Below, piece by piece: positions 61,590-64,000 of a DNA stretch of 64,000 nucleotides. The notes under the pieces were generated by a model. The model ran no database searches, had not been told where the DNA came from, and was given only the letters and a program-made list of their open reading frames with translations. The translations under genes were made by a program, and so were the position numbers. The first letter of the stretch is position 1; every line of letters begins with the position of its first letter. Origin of the DNA: Wuchereria bancrofti (taxonomy: Eukaryota; Nematoda; Chromadorea; Rhabditida; Onchocercidae); the NCBI GenBank assembly GCA_005281725.1, contig SSBO01000008.1:806001-870000 (forward strand), written 5' to 3'.

Positions 61590-64000
61590 ATGTCACTTTC
61601 TGGAAGGATGTCATCATCCTTCACAAGCTCGGATTCAGAGTTTGCGGCAGAAAGTAGTGGAAATGAAAGTTTATCAGATCATCAAGAAACTGCTACAGTT
61701 GATCTAACCATTCGACAAGGTGTGTTTTTCATTGTCCCTTATTTCATTCAGTTATGATGAAAGTTAAAATTTGAATATAATAGATTTTTTCTATTTAAAC
61801 ATTTTTTACGCTGAAGTTTGAATTGATATAAAAAGATTTCGCGACAAAGTTTAAGTTGGTGTAAAAAAGGCTTCAAATTCCTTTTATCCACTTTCCCACA
61901 ATGACACCCTGATAACTGCGATGGTTGTTCCTCTGAGTCCATTTTGTAGTTCACTTTTTGGTCCTTACTCACTCTAGATATGAAGAAGTGAATTTTAGAA
62001 AGTTGCAATGATTGAAGAAAATTTTTCCAGAAAAGGAAACATGTAAATTTTTTTTTTGGAACATTCGATTTGATCATGCTTTAAAGGAAAAACGGAAAAT
62101 ACTAGAAAGTTGTTGATTTCTTATGCTTCCAAATTCAAAAATTACAAATTGCATGATTCTGAAGAATTTAAAGATCTTTTTTAAATTTCAAAGGATGTCA
62201 CTAAATTTCTTTAAAGAGAAAAATTAGTTTAATTGTCTAGAAAGATATTTGTTCCTTCCATATTTGGTCGATGAGCTTGTACGATGTGGCTGTGGACATA
62301 CAATCTACCCGGGTCACTTACCCGAAAGGAGCTAACTGCAAAAATAGAAATATAAAGTAGAAAAAATTTCTCTTAGCCCCTTTTTCTTTCTCTTACGCCA
62401 TTCCTGCAGTTTACCCTCAACCCTGCCCCTTCCTCTTAATGAAATCGTTAAAATAATGTATCACTTGAAACTCTTCTCTTTAACCATCAATTTGCGCATT
62501 CACTGATTTCGTGATTTTCTTTCAAAAAACAGAATCTTGAAGATGAAATTTCCACTGGACATAGGGCTTTCAACGCGAATTGTTTCGTAACATATTTGAA
62601 AGTGGAAAAAATCCCACTTCGTGAGAAAACATGAGGAAAGTTGTTAGTGGGAAACTGTTGACAAATACACAAATACTTTCTTCGAAAGATATGAGAATGA
62701 AAATCTTAACAGAAGAAGTCGTTAAATTCTGCTGTTTAATAATTTAGTACTTAAGTTATATGGGAAAAGCAACATTTTGCATCACATTTTACGAAATGAA
62801 ATTCCTTGAAATTAAAAAATGCCTTCCTTTTAGAATTACCGACAAAAGATAATGGGATCAATACGGTAGGAAAAAAATTCGAGGAAGGCAACGATGGAGA
62901 AATGTCATCTTTTGGAAGTTCAAGAAGTGACTCGGATACGAAAGACGGTGAAAGTGATGCTTCCGGTTCGAAAAGTAAGAATAAGCGCTAACTGACGATC
63001 TCTTTTCTAGCTCCCCATATTACTTGAAAGAAATAATTTTACTCCATAACTTTTTCTTTAACTGAGTAGTTGAAAGGCGGAAACCAGTCAATCGTTATGG
63101 AAATCAATACATAATCTATGTATATATTTATAGAGAGTGAAAATGGTGAATGTGGTGTTAATGAACGAAAGAGTGATTCAGTGTTCAGTGCTGAAAGTGG
63201 TGATGGAGAGGTTGCTACGATAAAAAAGAAACGTGGTGTCAAAATTACTGATGAAACAAGAAAGGTATGGCTGAAAAAATTTTCCTCTCTGTAACTTCAT
63301 AAGTAAGTATTAACCTCTCTGTAAGAAAATAAACTCAAAATTATATCAAATAAGTGCTTAATTTGAGAAGGTTGCTCGTTAAATTCAAAGCAATTTTAGC
63401 TTATCAAAAGGAAGATTGTGGAATGAAATGACATAGCTCATGATAATAAGTCCGAGATATCATAATTGAAGATGACCATAAGTCAACTGACTCATTCATG
63501 TTATTGATGTTACTGCTGTTCACATGATTGACAGTCATATTTTATTAAGTTTCTGGAAGATGAGAATATATTACGGCGATCTTCAAGGCAACGTAAGGAG
63601 ACAGTCAGTTTAAATACGGAGAAGGGGACAGAAAAAACAGCAAAAAAATCCGATAAAAGGCATCATTTTTTTATTATAATTGTGTTAATAATGCAGAAAT
63701 TTCATTTTCTTTAAAGTAATCTTTTGCAAGCTAAGAATTTAAGTCTTCTTTTCTCTTGCAGGGAATTTCCACAGTCCGAGGAAGATGAAACAAGTGGCGG
63801 TGAATCATCGTCGGAAATTGCACTACCACAAAACGTGCGTCAAAAACCAAAGAAACTTCAAGAAAGGAAGCGGCCTCGGAAACGTGGTCTAAGTTCCGAT
63901 GATGATTCGGGTGGAATGCGTTCAACACGTAGGAGCAAAGTTGATGGTGATAAAAATCGCATCAATTATCGAGATATTAGTTCGGATGAAGAGGTCTTAT
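61590..64000 (+). CDS. N-terminal part of an acidic chromatin-type protein, possibly CHD1
   Basis: Partial; it continues beyond the right edge. Exons are 61590(or 61608)-61719, 62834-62974, 63134-63264, 63550-63659 and 63762 onward, all phase-consistent. The encoded ~250 residues are Ser/Asp/Glu-rich with basic clusters: MSSSFTSSDSEFAAESSGNE, SRSDSDTKDGESDASGSK, ILRRSSRQRK, RPRKRGLSSDDDSGG, RSTRRSK and INYRDISSDEEV. This is the style of the disordered N-terminus that precedes the chromodomains in CHD1 remodellers, where a similar SSRR / Y-acidic stretch occurs. No chromodomain or helicase motif is inside the window, so the family is a guess; other acidic nuclear proteins would fit. The intron after 63659 starts with GC. 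Two in-frame ATGs lie six codons apart. Confidence 0.6.

Overview
This is a nuclear chromosome segment from a nematode, most likely a clade III (spirurid/filarial-type) worm. The evidence is strong AT richness, small exons separated by AT-rich introns with TTTCAG-type 3' splice sites, probable trans-splice acceptors a few bases upstream of start codons, and protein sequences that match known nematode families best (the Gq alpha N-terminus matches C. elegans EGL-30 as I remember it). I see no bacterial operon, CRISPR array, phage or intact transposon. The species cannot be fixed from the sequence alone.

Layout, left to right. A globin-like gene lies on + at 1980-4363. LSG1, the circularly permuted 60S-export GTPase, lies on + at 7273-11759 in 10 exons and contains a tandemly duplicated partial exon. 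The ribosomal protein eL27 gene (rpl-27) follows on + at 12766-14545. A 4.3 kb gap holds tRNA-like relics and degenerate tandem repeats. A complete Gq alpha gene (egl-30 type) lies on - at 31116-18863; its 8.65 kb first intron carries a near-perfect hairpin. Upstream of it is a 5.3 kb non-coding stretch rich in simple repeats. A LEM-domain, single-membrane-span protein (emerin-like) lies on - at 38209-36421. A C2H2 zinc-finger gene with an internally duplicated three-finger unit lies on + at 40455-44896. A two-pore-domain K+ channel homologue whose two selectivity filters are both non-canonical lies on - at about 49085-45604. A PDIA3/ERp57-type protein disulfide isomerase lies on + at 52210-57912. 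The acidic N-terminal part of a chromatin-type protein, possibly CHD1, starts at 61590 on + and runs off the right edge.

The genes form no pathway. LSG1 and eL27 both serve the large ribosomal subunit and are consecutive on one strand, about 1 kb apart. Gq alpha and the K2P-like channel are both excitability or signalling genes but are about 15 kb apart. Exon junctions were assigned by hand from GT/AG (and two apparent GC/AG) sites and checked for reading phase. Two junctions, one in the globin and one in the K2P M2-M3 loop, do not resolve and are flagged.

The observations I rate highest are the K2P homologue lacking both GYG-type filters, the duplicated zinc-finger unit with a 24-nt microexon upstream, two apparent GC-AG introns, the duplicated LSG1 exon, and the 121-bp hairpin in the Gq intron.
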